A program made the translations under genes and the position numbers. DNA of 62,000 nt, taken from the NCBI RefSeq assembly GCF_000003815.2, contig NC_049981.1, positions 30,948,309 to 31,010,308 of the forward strand, read 5' to 3'. Below are positions 53,119 to 62,000 of the stretch, in pieces (position 1 is the first letter of the stretch; every line of letters begins with the position of its first letter). Origin of the DNA: Branchiostoma floridae (taxonomy: Eukaryota; Chordata; Leptocardii; Amphioxiformes; Branchiostomatidae). Under the pieces are notes generated by a model. It did not search any database. It was not told the DNA's origin and worked only from the letters and a program-made list of their open reading frames with translations.

Positions 53119-56100
53119 CTGTGCAATAGGTCAATAGAAAGGTCTTCGAATTCAAGCAGATGTTGGAAGGACTGATACTAGGGTCCCAACCAGCACTCGG
53201 CCGGGAAGTTTCTTTGAGGGAACGAAAACTATGATATGAAAGACAGCACATAAAAATATCTAAAAACAAACTAGTCATGAGCATAATTTTTGCATATTTT
53301 TTCAAACTTCTATATTTCGTCATTGTCACGTGAGTACAGACAACCAATACTTACCTGGCAGGTGTCCCAACCCACCAACATGGTGGACCTAACATGGTGG
53401 ACCTAACAAGTCATTGTCACGTGAGTACAGACAACCAATACTTACCTGGCAGGTGTCCCAACCCACCAACATGGCGTAGACAAAACACGTCATGATCACG
53501 TGGGTGCAAACAGCCAATACTGACCTGGCAGGTGTCCCAGCCCACCAGCATGGCGGACCTAACACGTCATAGTCACGTGAGTACAAACAGCCAATACTGA
53601 CCTGGCAGGTGTCCCAACCCACCAACATGGCGGACCTAACACGTCATAGTCACGTGAGTACAAACAGCCAATACTGACCTGGCAGGTGTCCACTCCGCCC
53701 TCCGTGTATCCAGCGCACACCTGGGTGGTGCGATCCACGCTATAACCCGGAAGTTGGTGTCGACACGTCCAATGGGACACTATGGGCACTTCCGCCTCCA
53801 GAAGCACGTCCGAAAAGAGAGCTAACACGTCAGAGGCTGAGAGAAAGAAAGAAAGCCCCACAAACCATTAATGTTGGATGCCTTCAAATTTCGGGATGTT
53901 GTCGATGGAACTTTAGCAAATCAATACAAGAAAAGGATAAAAGCAAAACAGTTCAACAAGACATACATGTATTACAATACCATGGAACTGATGGAAGTAA
54001 AATAAAATAAAAACTTGTCAGTCTTCTTCAGGGCAACTGATCCAATAGCTCTGGACACGTGACCACACAGTCAGCTGTGACGATTGTTGTTGGAAGTCGG
54101 CATCGTCTCCCGTCACTGGACCAGTTGTCCTTAAATTAAACCTTGAGTTTGTGTGTCCTTTACTTTCCGTCATACATGTCCGTTTTTTAGACTTTGCTCT
54201 GACATCTTTCGCCAAAAAAAGGTTGTAATGGCATCAGTATGCGTCTCTCTTTACAAATCAAGAATTTAGCTCGGCCGAGTCGTCAGCGAGCTCTACATGT
54301 AAATTACGAGGAGGCATGACCCTGATGCCGACGAACAAATGGTCACACCTTATTCTCCGGCATCAGGCTCCTACCTACTCAGAATTCACAGACTCCCGCA
54401 TCCCTCCGCCTAATGTGAGGGGGGTATAAAGGGGGCTTTAGAAAGCACGAAAGCGAAAGTTTGATGCCGCACACCTGTCTCCGGCTCCTCCGTGTCTCCC
54501 CATCCCGTGATAACGCAGGTGGAGCCAGGGCCCACCTTGACGTCATCCTCAGGTAGACAGGCAGGTGACACGCGATGGTTCAGGTGCGCAGGCTCGGCCA
54601 GACGGAGCAGAGCGATGTCGTTCCTAAATGCCGCCGGCTCAAAATCTTCGTGGAGGATGATTTCAGCTATTTCAATCCTCTGCGATAGGGAAAGAGCGTA
54701 AGATGTGCCGTATGAAAATCTTCCTTCTGATAAGATAATCTTAACAATCATAGTACAATGCTAAATTTTCTTCCAGCACACAGGTACACACGGATCAAAT
54801 TACAATGACTACTGTCACCCTCTTCAGGATCAATACTGATGACCAGTCACTTCTGAATGTTAACCAGCGATAGGTACGGACACGTGACCTTATTAACACG
54901 TGATCTTGCGGATACGTGTCGTCAGCAATTGGTCGAACGTGCCAGGAACTTTGTAACGCCCACTGGTATTGATCCTGAAGAAGGCGACAGTGGTCGTTGA
55001 AAATTTGGTCCGTGTGTACTTTTGTGTTGGAAGAAATTTTTGCATTGTACAGATGATCTTAAGGATCCTTTCAATTGGAAAGGCGCTAAGGAAGATTCCA
55101 TAGAACGTTGGAAATTATAGTTAGATTGGTAATTCTGTGTTGGTGTTTCCACAATATGCACTTTAGATCAAGAAACATTCTTCATATGCATTTTAGACGA
55201 ATCATGCCTAAAAAAGGGGAGAGTTGATAAGATGTTTGTCGATACAAGTTTCAATGTGTCTAGGAAATCGAAGGTTCAGAAGTTCCTTGAAATATCCTAA
55301 GAACACATGCTTACCTGTTGGTAGGATTCTTCCGTTCTGATGGAGTGTTTCCCCAGATACGCCTCATACACCATGGGATCGGGCTGTCTACGGGAGACAA
55401 GCGTTGAACAATCAGTTCCATGTCTTTTGCACATCTATAGTCCATGGGCCAGGACCCGAAATTGACGATATTTGTACCACTGATAAGGACTAGAGCTACC
55501 AAATTTTTTAACTCTGCAATAACCAAAGATTATTCTAATCCAAGATAGCAAGCTTATATTTGGGGATGCAAACGTTGTTTAAAGCTATCTACGGTACTTG
55601 GTGGCAATGAGGTCTGCTCTACAAGAATGACAAAAACACACGAATATTTGAACACCCCAATTCTGGATGGATAACTCCGGTACTTGAAGGTATAAGTATA
55701 ATTTCTCTTTCTTTGGTTAGCTGGTTTTAGACACTTTTTTAAAATTTTTTTTATTGGTATACATATAAAACAGGACACAGTGGTAAATGCACTCTAGCAA
55801 AGCTAATATTAACATTACCACTAGGACATTTGAAAACAAAATAAACAAAGGACAAAACAATGTGAGATCAAATAAAACGGTAGTACAGCAGTGGGGTGAC
55901 GGATCCAACAAATAAATATACATACAAGATTTAAAGCAAAATGTTCAATCAGTTTACACTTAGTAAACTGATTGACACTTATCAGTAGACACTTAGTAAA
56001 TCCATTTAACATCCTATCCGAGGGACCGCCCTAGCCGAAGCTAGGTACTCATTTCCACCTGAGTGAAGGTAGGAAAGTAATGTTAAGTGCCTTTTGTAGC

Positions 56101-59100
56101 ATTAAACACTTCAGATACTTTAACAGTAAAAAGAAATTAATATTCCTGATAGCTTTTGATAAACCAACTCTAACAAACCATACAGCTAGCTACATTTATG
56201 CAATTACCAAGAAGCGAGAGGAAGTCGAATGTCCTAGAATAGATTAGACGCATATCTACATACATAGATGTGTATGATTGTTTCCATTGTTACATATATA
56301 TGATCCTTACCATGTGACCTGTACTTAGCCCAGTGGGGCAAAATGTGCAATAAAGGTCTTTATTCATTCATGTTACCTAAAGAAGCAGTGAGCGGCGGAC
56401 AGGATCCAGAGGTCCGAGATGAGCGTGCCCCCGCAGAGGTGGCTGTTCTCGAAAGGCCGCAGCTGTATGGTGACCATCCAGGGCCAGCTGCCCGCCACCG
56501 CCTCGTGCCCGCCCACGATCTTCGGCCGGGCGGGCTGGTAGCTCAGCACGGACCGCATGGCCGGCAGGCCGCATGTCGGCGCGTCTGCGAAGTATCGTTA
56601 TAATATATAATTAGTAAATATATCAAAGAATGTCTAGATCTTAGAACCAATTGTGTAAATGATACTCATCATGTTGATATATTGATACTAATTCGTAGAG
56701 ATTCGTGTAGGTAGTTAGTTTGTTTGTTTGTTCAGATATATAGTTGTAATAGACCTTACGAAAGTCGCTGTACTTTTGTTATGTCAATAAAGATCATTTG
56801 TATATGTTGGTATTAATTCATATGGGTATGAGATACATTTATCAAGGGAAGATGAATTCACACATGTCTTACACCGATGGTTATGTATCGTTCAACCACT
56901 TATAGCCTGGATGCCAGACTGTTTCCAGGGTCTACACAGTCCAACTCCGACGGCTCTCGGGCAAACATGCCCCAAGGAAATTCTAGAATAAGCCTCTCTT
57001 TGTTTAATCTCCAAGCAGACCCTCCAAACAGACCCTCCAAGCAGACCCTCCAAGCAGACCCTCTAAGCAGATCCTCCAAGCAGACCCTCCAAGCAGACCC
57101 TCCAAGCAGACCCTCTAAGCAGACCCTCTAAGCAGACCCTCTAAGCAGACCCTCCAAGCAGATAATCCAAGCAGACCCTCCAAGCAGACCCTCCAAGCAG
57201 ACCCTCCAAGCAGACCCTCTAAGGAGACCCTCCAAGCAGACCCTCTAAGCAGACCCTCTAAGCAGATCCTCCAAGCAGATCCTCTAAGCAGACCCTCCAA
57301 GCAGACCCTCTAAGCAGATCCTCCAAGCAGACCCTCCAAGCAGACCCTCTAAGCAGATCCTCCAAGCAGACCCTCCAAGCAGATCCTCTAAGCAGATCCT
57401 CCAAGCAGACCCGTCAAGCAGACCCTCCAAGCAGATAATCCAAGCAGACCCTCTAAGCAGATCCTCCAAGCAGACCCGTCAAGCAGACCCTCCAAGCAGA
57501 TCCTCTAAGCAGATCCTCCAAGCAGACCCGTCAAGCAGACCCTCCAAGCAGATAATCCAAGCAGACCCTCTAAGCAGACCCTCTAAGCAGACCCTCTTAG
57601 CAAACCCTCCAAGCAGACCCTCCAAGCAGACCCTCCAAGCAGACCTTCCAAGCAGATCCTCCAAACAGACCCTCCAAACAGACCCTCCAAGCAGACCCGT
57701 CAAGCAGACCCTCCAAGCAGACCCTCCAAGCAGACCCTCCAAGCAGATCCTCCAAGCAGACCCTCCAAGCAGACGGTCTAAGCAGATCCTCCAAGCAGAC
57801 CCTCCAAGCAGACCCTCCAAGCAGACCCTCCAAGCAGACCCTCTAAGCAGATCCTCCAAGCAGACCCTCCAAGCAGACCCTTCAAGCAGACCCTCTAAGC
57901 AGACCCTCCAAACAGACCCTCCAAGCGGACCCTTCAAGCAGACCCTCCAAGCAGACCCTCTAAGCAGATCCTATGGCTCCGGTAGCCAAAAACACTCCTC
58001 GGCCGGCTTCACTCCTTTGGCAGCTTTTGATACTATCTTAAGATACCGTACGATCTTCTCGGTGATTATCTGTGTTAACCTCCCGCGCGATAGACTGGTA
58101 TTATTGAGGTAGGAGGTCTGGCATCCAGACTAAACCTTCTATAGTTTTTATACATTCATCAGGGTCATATACGGTCAATCCAACAATGTATTCCAGGCCA
58201 TCCCCAACATTATCCCGCCGACCCCAGTTGGGGAGTGGTCGGGAACAAGGGTGTGATACGGTCAAGTATTTTGCGATAAAAAAAGTCGAGGTAAGGACCT
58301 GAACGTGTGCCAGTGGCGTCACCCTCACCGTTGTTGCCGCACGTTGTCTGCAGCGCCCAGGGCCAGTTGCAGATGTTGTACCTGGTGTCGAAGTGCAGTC
58401 CCCAGGGGCAGGTCTTGTGGCAGGACGGCCGGCCGTGCACGCACATGTAGAACGCCGAACAGTCGTGCGGGTCGCGGTGGAACCCCAGCCCAGCTGACTC
58501 GCAGTCAAATGTTCCTGAACAGAAAGTTAAAGTCAAAGTCCTTCCCGCACCTGATGGCGCAAAGGGCGGCGCCCATCTCCGTTTTAGTAGCCCTGGGCCA
58601 CACAACTTTAAGCAATCACTACAGCAGGGGGCTAGTCCAGAATGCTGAGTGCTAATCAGAGATTAGAAAGCATCATGTACTACTTTTAAAGTCTTTCGAA
58701 CTCACAATCTACCGAATGCAAGGTGAACACTCTACCCTCTCGGCCATTGCACAGGTCGAGAACGAGAAAGGTCGTGAAAAATAGTTCTCACGGGGCAAAT
58801 GAGCACATCCAAAGAGTTTATATCTAACCAACGTTTCGGGGACGATCTGTCACCCTCCTCAGGACAATACTGAATGATTCTACTTTGTACTGCAGCTAGG
58901 TGTCGCTGCTGTATGTGCAGAATGCGGTTTCAAACGTGACTGTGTCTAGATCTCCCCTCATCATGGTTCCTGACTGGTGTGGATTTCCTGATCCATACAG
59001 CCTCCGTAATCCAACAAGTGCATCTGTTGATCTTCCTGTCTATCGTCTTGTCCCGTCCGAGTCTATGACACAATGTGATTGCCTGAATTGCTTTCTAACA

Positions 59101-61488
59101 TTTGTCAATGTATCTACCTTTGCGTACGTTGCAAAAATAATCTCCATATGACGACTTTTGATCTAAAAGGGACATTTCTGAATGATAGAATGCATCTATA
59201 CTGTATCTAAGGTATGAATTCTTTCCGATACCAACATAGTGTGCGACTATTACCGGTACATTCGCTGCTGTCCTCATCGGACTCCTCCAGCATCAGATGG
59301 TACAGCTCACTCAGGAACTTTGGAGGGGCGTCATTTCCTTGCGGTGTCAGCGCTGGGGAAGGAATTTCAGCATATAACACTAGTTCCCCTTTATCCGCGG
59401 GGTAACCTATATCCGTTCATTTTGAAAATAGGGTATTTGGGGATATGAAGTCGACGGGCGGTGGTTTCAAACTTGAAAATTTTGAAAATATTGCAATTAA
59501 ATATTTGAAACCACCGACCGTCGACTTGATAACATTAAATATGCTATAAAAAAAAACTAAAAAAAAAGGAAAATAGGTTACCCGGCGGATTAAGGTGAAC
59601 ACACGTTACATTGTACGTTTCAGTCTCTAATCTTTATCAATTAATTAAACTGGCAGGTATTTCCATCGTATTAAACGATGTATGCCGATAGGGTTGGTTT
59701 TAAACATTGTCAAACAGCCACTAGCTCGTAAAGTCACCAGCTCAGACGTTCTTCGTTCATGGAATTGATTAAGTCTACATTGGGTGCTTGAAAACAAATG
59801 TCATCAGTTAAATATCGAGAGGACGACCGCCGTGGAATGCGATAGAAGTTGTCATCAAAACTGGACAGGCCCATGTCACTGATAGTGCTAGTTGTCCATG
59901 GCCTTCCGACCTTCTCTGGACCATGGCTAAGAGCTGATCGTGAGCAAGGTCAACTGTATTCGGGTGTTGGTCGGCGAGATTGCCTACCATTCTTCAAAAG
60001 TCGTATGCACCAGCCCAGTATGACGTTTAAAGAATTGTAATCGGGAAAGAAATATTCTGCTTTGAAAGTTTGGTGCAATCAGAGTAGCGAACTGAAGCTA
60101 GAATAGAGGATGGATTCCACAGGTTGCTCCCCACCAGCACCGACCTTGGGTTGGGGAGTGGTCGGGAGCAAAAGTCTCGTAAGGTCCTGAATATGGGACA
60201 TGGGCATGTAACGCTGATGTACAGGGTACGTTGTTTGACTGGTGCGTAGGTTTGTGATGAATTGATAAGAGACAAACTCGCATGGCGCATAATGGCCTTG
60301 TTATTTCCTTGTTCCGATGTTTGCTCCGTTTCCCCTTGAGTTTGCAGCTGTTGACATAGAAACGAGGAAACAGTCAAGCTGGTGACAGGCTAACATACTA
60401 TGTACAACGGAATGGAAATATTTTCAATGTCTGGCTCACCACATAACAGCTTCTTCCATCAAAAGAAGCTCAGATAGAACCAAAGTGTTATTGAAAAACT
60501 ACGGCTAGTACAAGAGACATAATCACGAAGGTCAAGGATGTGTCCCATCCAGTGTGCAAAGTTTTAAACCTGGGGTGATTGACTGCCAACAACCAACAAA
60601 CACGGCATTAGCCTATAGGTTAGAATCTTATGTAACTAATTTCTTGACTTGGTCAAGCCTCGATGTTTGAGTTGTGCCATAGAACAATTAGAAACTAGTC
60701 AACAGAGGAAAACAGATTGTAGGCCGTTACGACAACATACTTGTCAAAGCGTGGACACCCGCAGACTTTGGATCTAACATGGCAATCAGATCGTTTTGTA
60801 TTCTTCAGAATGGACAATGGAAAAGAAAGAAAGAAAGCACAGAAAGTTACACATCTGCATTTAACTCACCGAAATCAAGGCATGAGGGCCGGGGTCTTTC
60901 TGGGCGGGATTTGGACATGTCTACTTTAAGCAGACTTTCGAAAGTTTGCATCGAACATTGCAAACCCTCAGAAAGGACAGCGACAATGAAAGAAGACACG
61001 GTTAGTTGACACATCTAGCAATATGGTACACCTACGATACCTTCTGAATATGGGCCTCTATCAACGAACCATCAGCGATTAGGGATCACGTTATGGTTTC
61101 AACGGAGGTAGAACTCCCAGGTTCTGGTTTTCCTTTTTACTCTTTAACAGGGATAGATACGAACAATAAGATGAGTGTTTATTAGTCGTTTTCATAGTGG
61201 TGACAGTGGCCTTCTGCATTACGGTGATGACTGGGGGAACATATTTGGCGATACTGAGACGTTTCAATTCAGAAAGCCTCAAGCTCTTTTTTTTGGGTTC
61301 CTTGAATAAAAAGAAATAACATAAAAGGTTGTGCGCTATATGGTGGCATCTGCGTTCTTATGAACATATTGTAAAAGGCCTGCGGCATTCAACAGCAAAA
61401 CAAGCGACTTACCTTTTGAGTGTCCGCCTGTGCACGTTAGCACAAACACAACAATCACCAGGGAAAACTGCATAACATTTTTCTCCAT
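52906..61488 (-). CDS. Secreted chitin-binding trypsin-like serine protease (whole gene, 405 aa)
   Basis: Eight exons chain with consistent phases: 61488-61413, 59352-59254, 58514-58329, 56584-56377, 55387-55315, 54679-54475, 53836-53679 and 53118-52906, totalling 1,218 nt. Order: signal peptide (residues 1-~22), short acidic linker, chitin-binding type-2 domain with six spaced cysteines (~60-118), linker Cys (TCGLPAM), then an S1 trypsin domain starting at the activation site KIVGGHEAV. The catalytic residues are His in SAAHC, Asp in NDIALLRL and Ser in GDSGGPL. The D in VDTCQGDSGG, six residues before Ser, predicts trypsin-like Arg/Lys specificity. It is probably a zymogen secreted in gut or haemolymph-like fluid; chitin binding may anchor it to food, cuticle or fungal walls. 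Confidence 0.92.
53343..53678 (-). repeat. Tandem copies of protease exon 7 donor edge
   Basis: About four copies of an ~83-bp unit lie here, each carrying the DTCQ codons, a splice donor and following intron. The two farthest from the exon have a consensus GTAAGT donor, while the exon itself uses GTCAGT. Confidence 0.75.
53679..53836 (-). CDS. Protease exon 7
   Basis: The 158-nt exon encodes [31 protein letters not shown] and then a GTCAGT donor. The Asp of VDTCQ fits the trypsin S1 pocket. Its 3' edge and donor are repeated four times downstream (53343-53678). Confidence 0.88.
54475..54679 (-). CDS. Protease exon 6, catalytic Asp
   Basis: The 205-nt exon (phase 0 to 1) encodes [27 protein letters not shown] with the catalytic Asp, CLPEDD and [11 protein letters not shown]. 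All match S1 family landmarks. Confidence 0.9.
54813..54995. repeat. Inverted pair in protease intron
   Basis: CTCTTCAGGATCAATACTG at ~54820 and GTATTGATCCTGAAGAAG at ~54965 face each other. A related CCTCCTCAGGACAATACTG lies at ~58855. Dispersed repeat family. Confidence 0.55.
55315..55387 (-). CDS. Protease exon 5
   Basis: It encodes [20 protein letters not shown], the loop after the catalytic His. The acceptor CCCGTAG (exon end 55387) is chosen over CAG four bases inside because only it keeps phase 2 from exon 4. Confidence 0.8.
56030..56110 (+). repeat. SINE tail fragment
   Basis: GGTACTCATTTCCACCTGAG and AAGTGCCTTTTG resemble the tail of the 7495-7830 element. Confidence 0.4.
56377..56584 (-). 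CDS. Protease exon 4, activation site and catalytic His
   Basis: It encodes TCGLPAM..., the activation cleavage [36 protein letters not shown] and FF. It enters in phase 1 and exits in phase 2 at TTTAG|GTAACA. GC content is much higher than the neighbouring introns. Confidence 0.9.
57005..58068. repeat. 13-bp satellite grown inside a MITE (copy 3)
   Basis: About 73 copies of CTCCAAGCAGACC (variants CTCTAAGCAGATC and others) fill 57008-57970. The array starts at a TAATCTCCAAGCAGA end and runs into ...GGCTTCACTCCTTTGGCAGC, ACTATCTTA and GGTGATTA, the other end of the same MITE family as 51854 and 52088. Confidence 0.88.
58329..58514 (-). CDS. Protease exon 3, chitin-binding type-2 domain
   Basis: The 186-nt exon carries the peritrophin-A cysteine spacing C-x13-C-x5-C-x9-C-x12-C-x9-C, with aromatic residues in DCSAFYMC and HFDTRYNIC. 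It is phase 1 at both ends, the usual shuffled-module phase. One extra Cys lies inside the third loop. Confidence 0.88.
59254..59352 (-). CDS. Protease exon 2, acidic linker
   Basis: The 99-nt exon (phase 1 in, 1 out) encodes [20 protein letters not shown] and an [10 protein letters not shown] segment. Its last Cys probably belongs with the following chitin-binding domain. The acceptor is CCCCAG and the donor CCG|GTAATA. Confidence 0.75.
59353..61412 (-). other. Protease intron 1
   Basis: It contains the MITE at 59381 and dispersed repeats. No exon supported. Confidence 0.5.
59381..59600. mobile_element. ~220-bp MITE in protease intron 1
   Basis: Inverted ends GTTC.CCTT.ATCCGC.GGGTAACCTAT. 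An inner inverted pair GTCGAC.GGCGGTGGTTTCAAA makes a nested hairpin. Confidence 0.7.
61413..61488 (-). CDS. Protease exon 1, signal peptide
   Basis: The ATG at 61488-61486 gives [19 protein letters not shown], then TGGHSK. A hydrophobic core and a small-residue cleavage region mark a secretory signal. The donor is AAAG|GTAAGT, phase 1. A TATTTAAT box lies about 40 bases upstream (around 61530). Confidence 0.85.
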
Positions 61489-62000
61489 CGAGGTTCTTTC
61501 GAAGAATTCTATCCTATCATGTATTATTAAATAGCGACTTGAGACAAAAACTAGACTTTAGCATTAGCAGCAACGTTACGCACAACACGTCAGTCCTAGC
61601 CCTATCCAAGCGCAGATCTGATATTAAAGCTTTTAAACATCCCCTCCGAGACCAAGTTACTAGTCTCCCCCTAGAAGGACCGGAATGCCTATCGCGGGGC
61701 ATGTTGACTTTCACCACTACAGTCAACAGGACACTTAACCAGATCAGATTAGATGGTCATAGAAAGCTCGTCCATCACAGCGCGCGTGCCGCGGTTGTCT
61801 GTGCGGTGAGCACTTCCCTCGCGCCTGGCAAAAGGACGAGCGGGCTACGGTCGAAAGTCTAACCGCCGTGCGTCAACGTGCAACCGCCTTCAGGGACTGC
61901 CCCTACTACACACATGGGACCACATGTGCCTTGCAATGTTATATGATATTACTTTACCTTACTGCACTTGTGGCACCGGTGCGACACTGTGGGGTTCGTA
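61489..62000 (-). promoter_or_regulatory. Upstream region of the protease gene
   Basis: A TATTTAAT element lies at ~61527-61534 on the minus strand, 40-46 bases before the ATG. Beyond it is a 107-codon plus-strand frame (61539-61862) with no recognisable features. The promoter position is a guess. Confidence 0.3.

Noticed and set aside
57115-57937. Several minus-strand frames with [10 protein letters not shown] repeats
   Set aside because: Product of the 13-bp satellite (39 nt = 13 residues); no coding evidence.
61539-61862. 107-codon plus-strand frame upstream of the protease
   Set aside because: No recognisable domain or splice context; could be chance in a CG-richer stretch.
1-62000. CRISPR array or bacterial operon structure
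   Set aside because: All tandem repeats are contiguous satellites without unique spacers, and the genes are intron-rich and eukaryotic.

Overview
The window looks like a piece of a cephalochordate (amphioxus, Branchiostoma) nuclear genome. This is inferred from compact GT/AG-intron genes, very diverse short DNA transposons and LINE/SINE tails, and a TPR/nucleotidyltransferase gene family that I associate with invertebrate deuterostomes; no search could be run. Three 100-base runs of N (1499-1598, 3537-3636, 16607-16706) are assembly gaps.

Three genes are supported. (1) A large minus-strand gene runs from a CpG-rich 5' end near 51.1 kb to its stop codon at 383. Its 20 coding exons, almost all with matching splice phases, encode roughly 1,800 residues: a filamin-type tandem calponin-homology actin-binding domain, a long Ser/Pro-rich disordered middle, coiled coils, and a conserved C-terminal tail. 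(2) A plus-strand gene (9390-16251) lies nested and antisense inside one intron of gene 1. It encodes N-terminal TPR-like repeats, a Pol-beta/GlnD-like (DUF294-type) nucleotidyltransferase core, and about ten kinesin-light-chain-type TPRs. This copy is damaged by a one-base phase error in exon 2 and a 633-bp inverted-repeat transposon in the main coding exon. Removing the transposon and one copy of its 5-bp target duplication restores the frame exactly. (3) A minus-strand secreted protease gene (52906-61488; 8 exons, 405 residues) has a signal peptide, a chitin-binding type-2 domain and a trypsin-like domain with intact His, Asp and Ser.

The rest is mostly intron and repeat. Several transposon families can be defined from termini and target duplications: CAGGG-ended elements with 5-bp duplications (four insertions), fold-back elements with 9-bp duplications (two), a 3.35-kb CACTAC-ended element, a 1.8-kb GC-rich TIR element, palindromes, LINE 3' ends and SINE-like pieces. 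Satellites include a 30-bp array (8.5-8.9 kb), an ACTC array (18.1-18.4 kb) and a 13-bp array (57.0-58.0 kb) that grew out of a MITE terminus.

The most unusual signal is repeated local duplication of exon edges together with their splice sites, at no fewer than eight places in gene 1 and once in gene 3. Some copies remain open, phase-compatible and spliceable in principle: three start-codon/donor modules at exact 50-bp spacing, a possible mutually exclusive exon, and an alternative C-terminal exon. The TPR-nucleotidyltransferase gene is the best candidate for an under-described molecular system.
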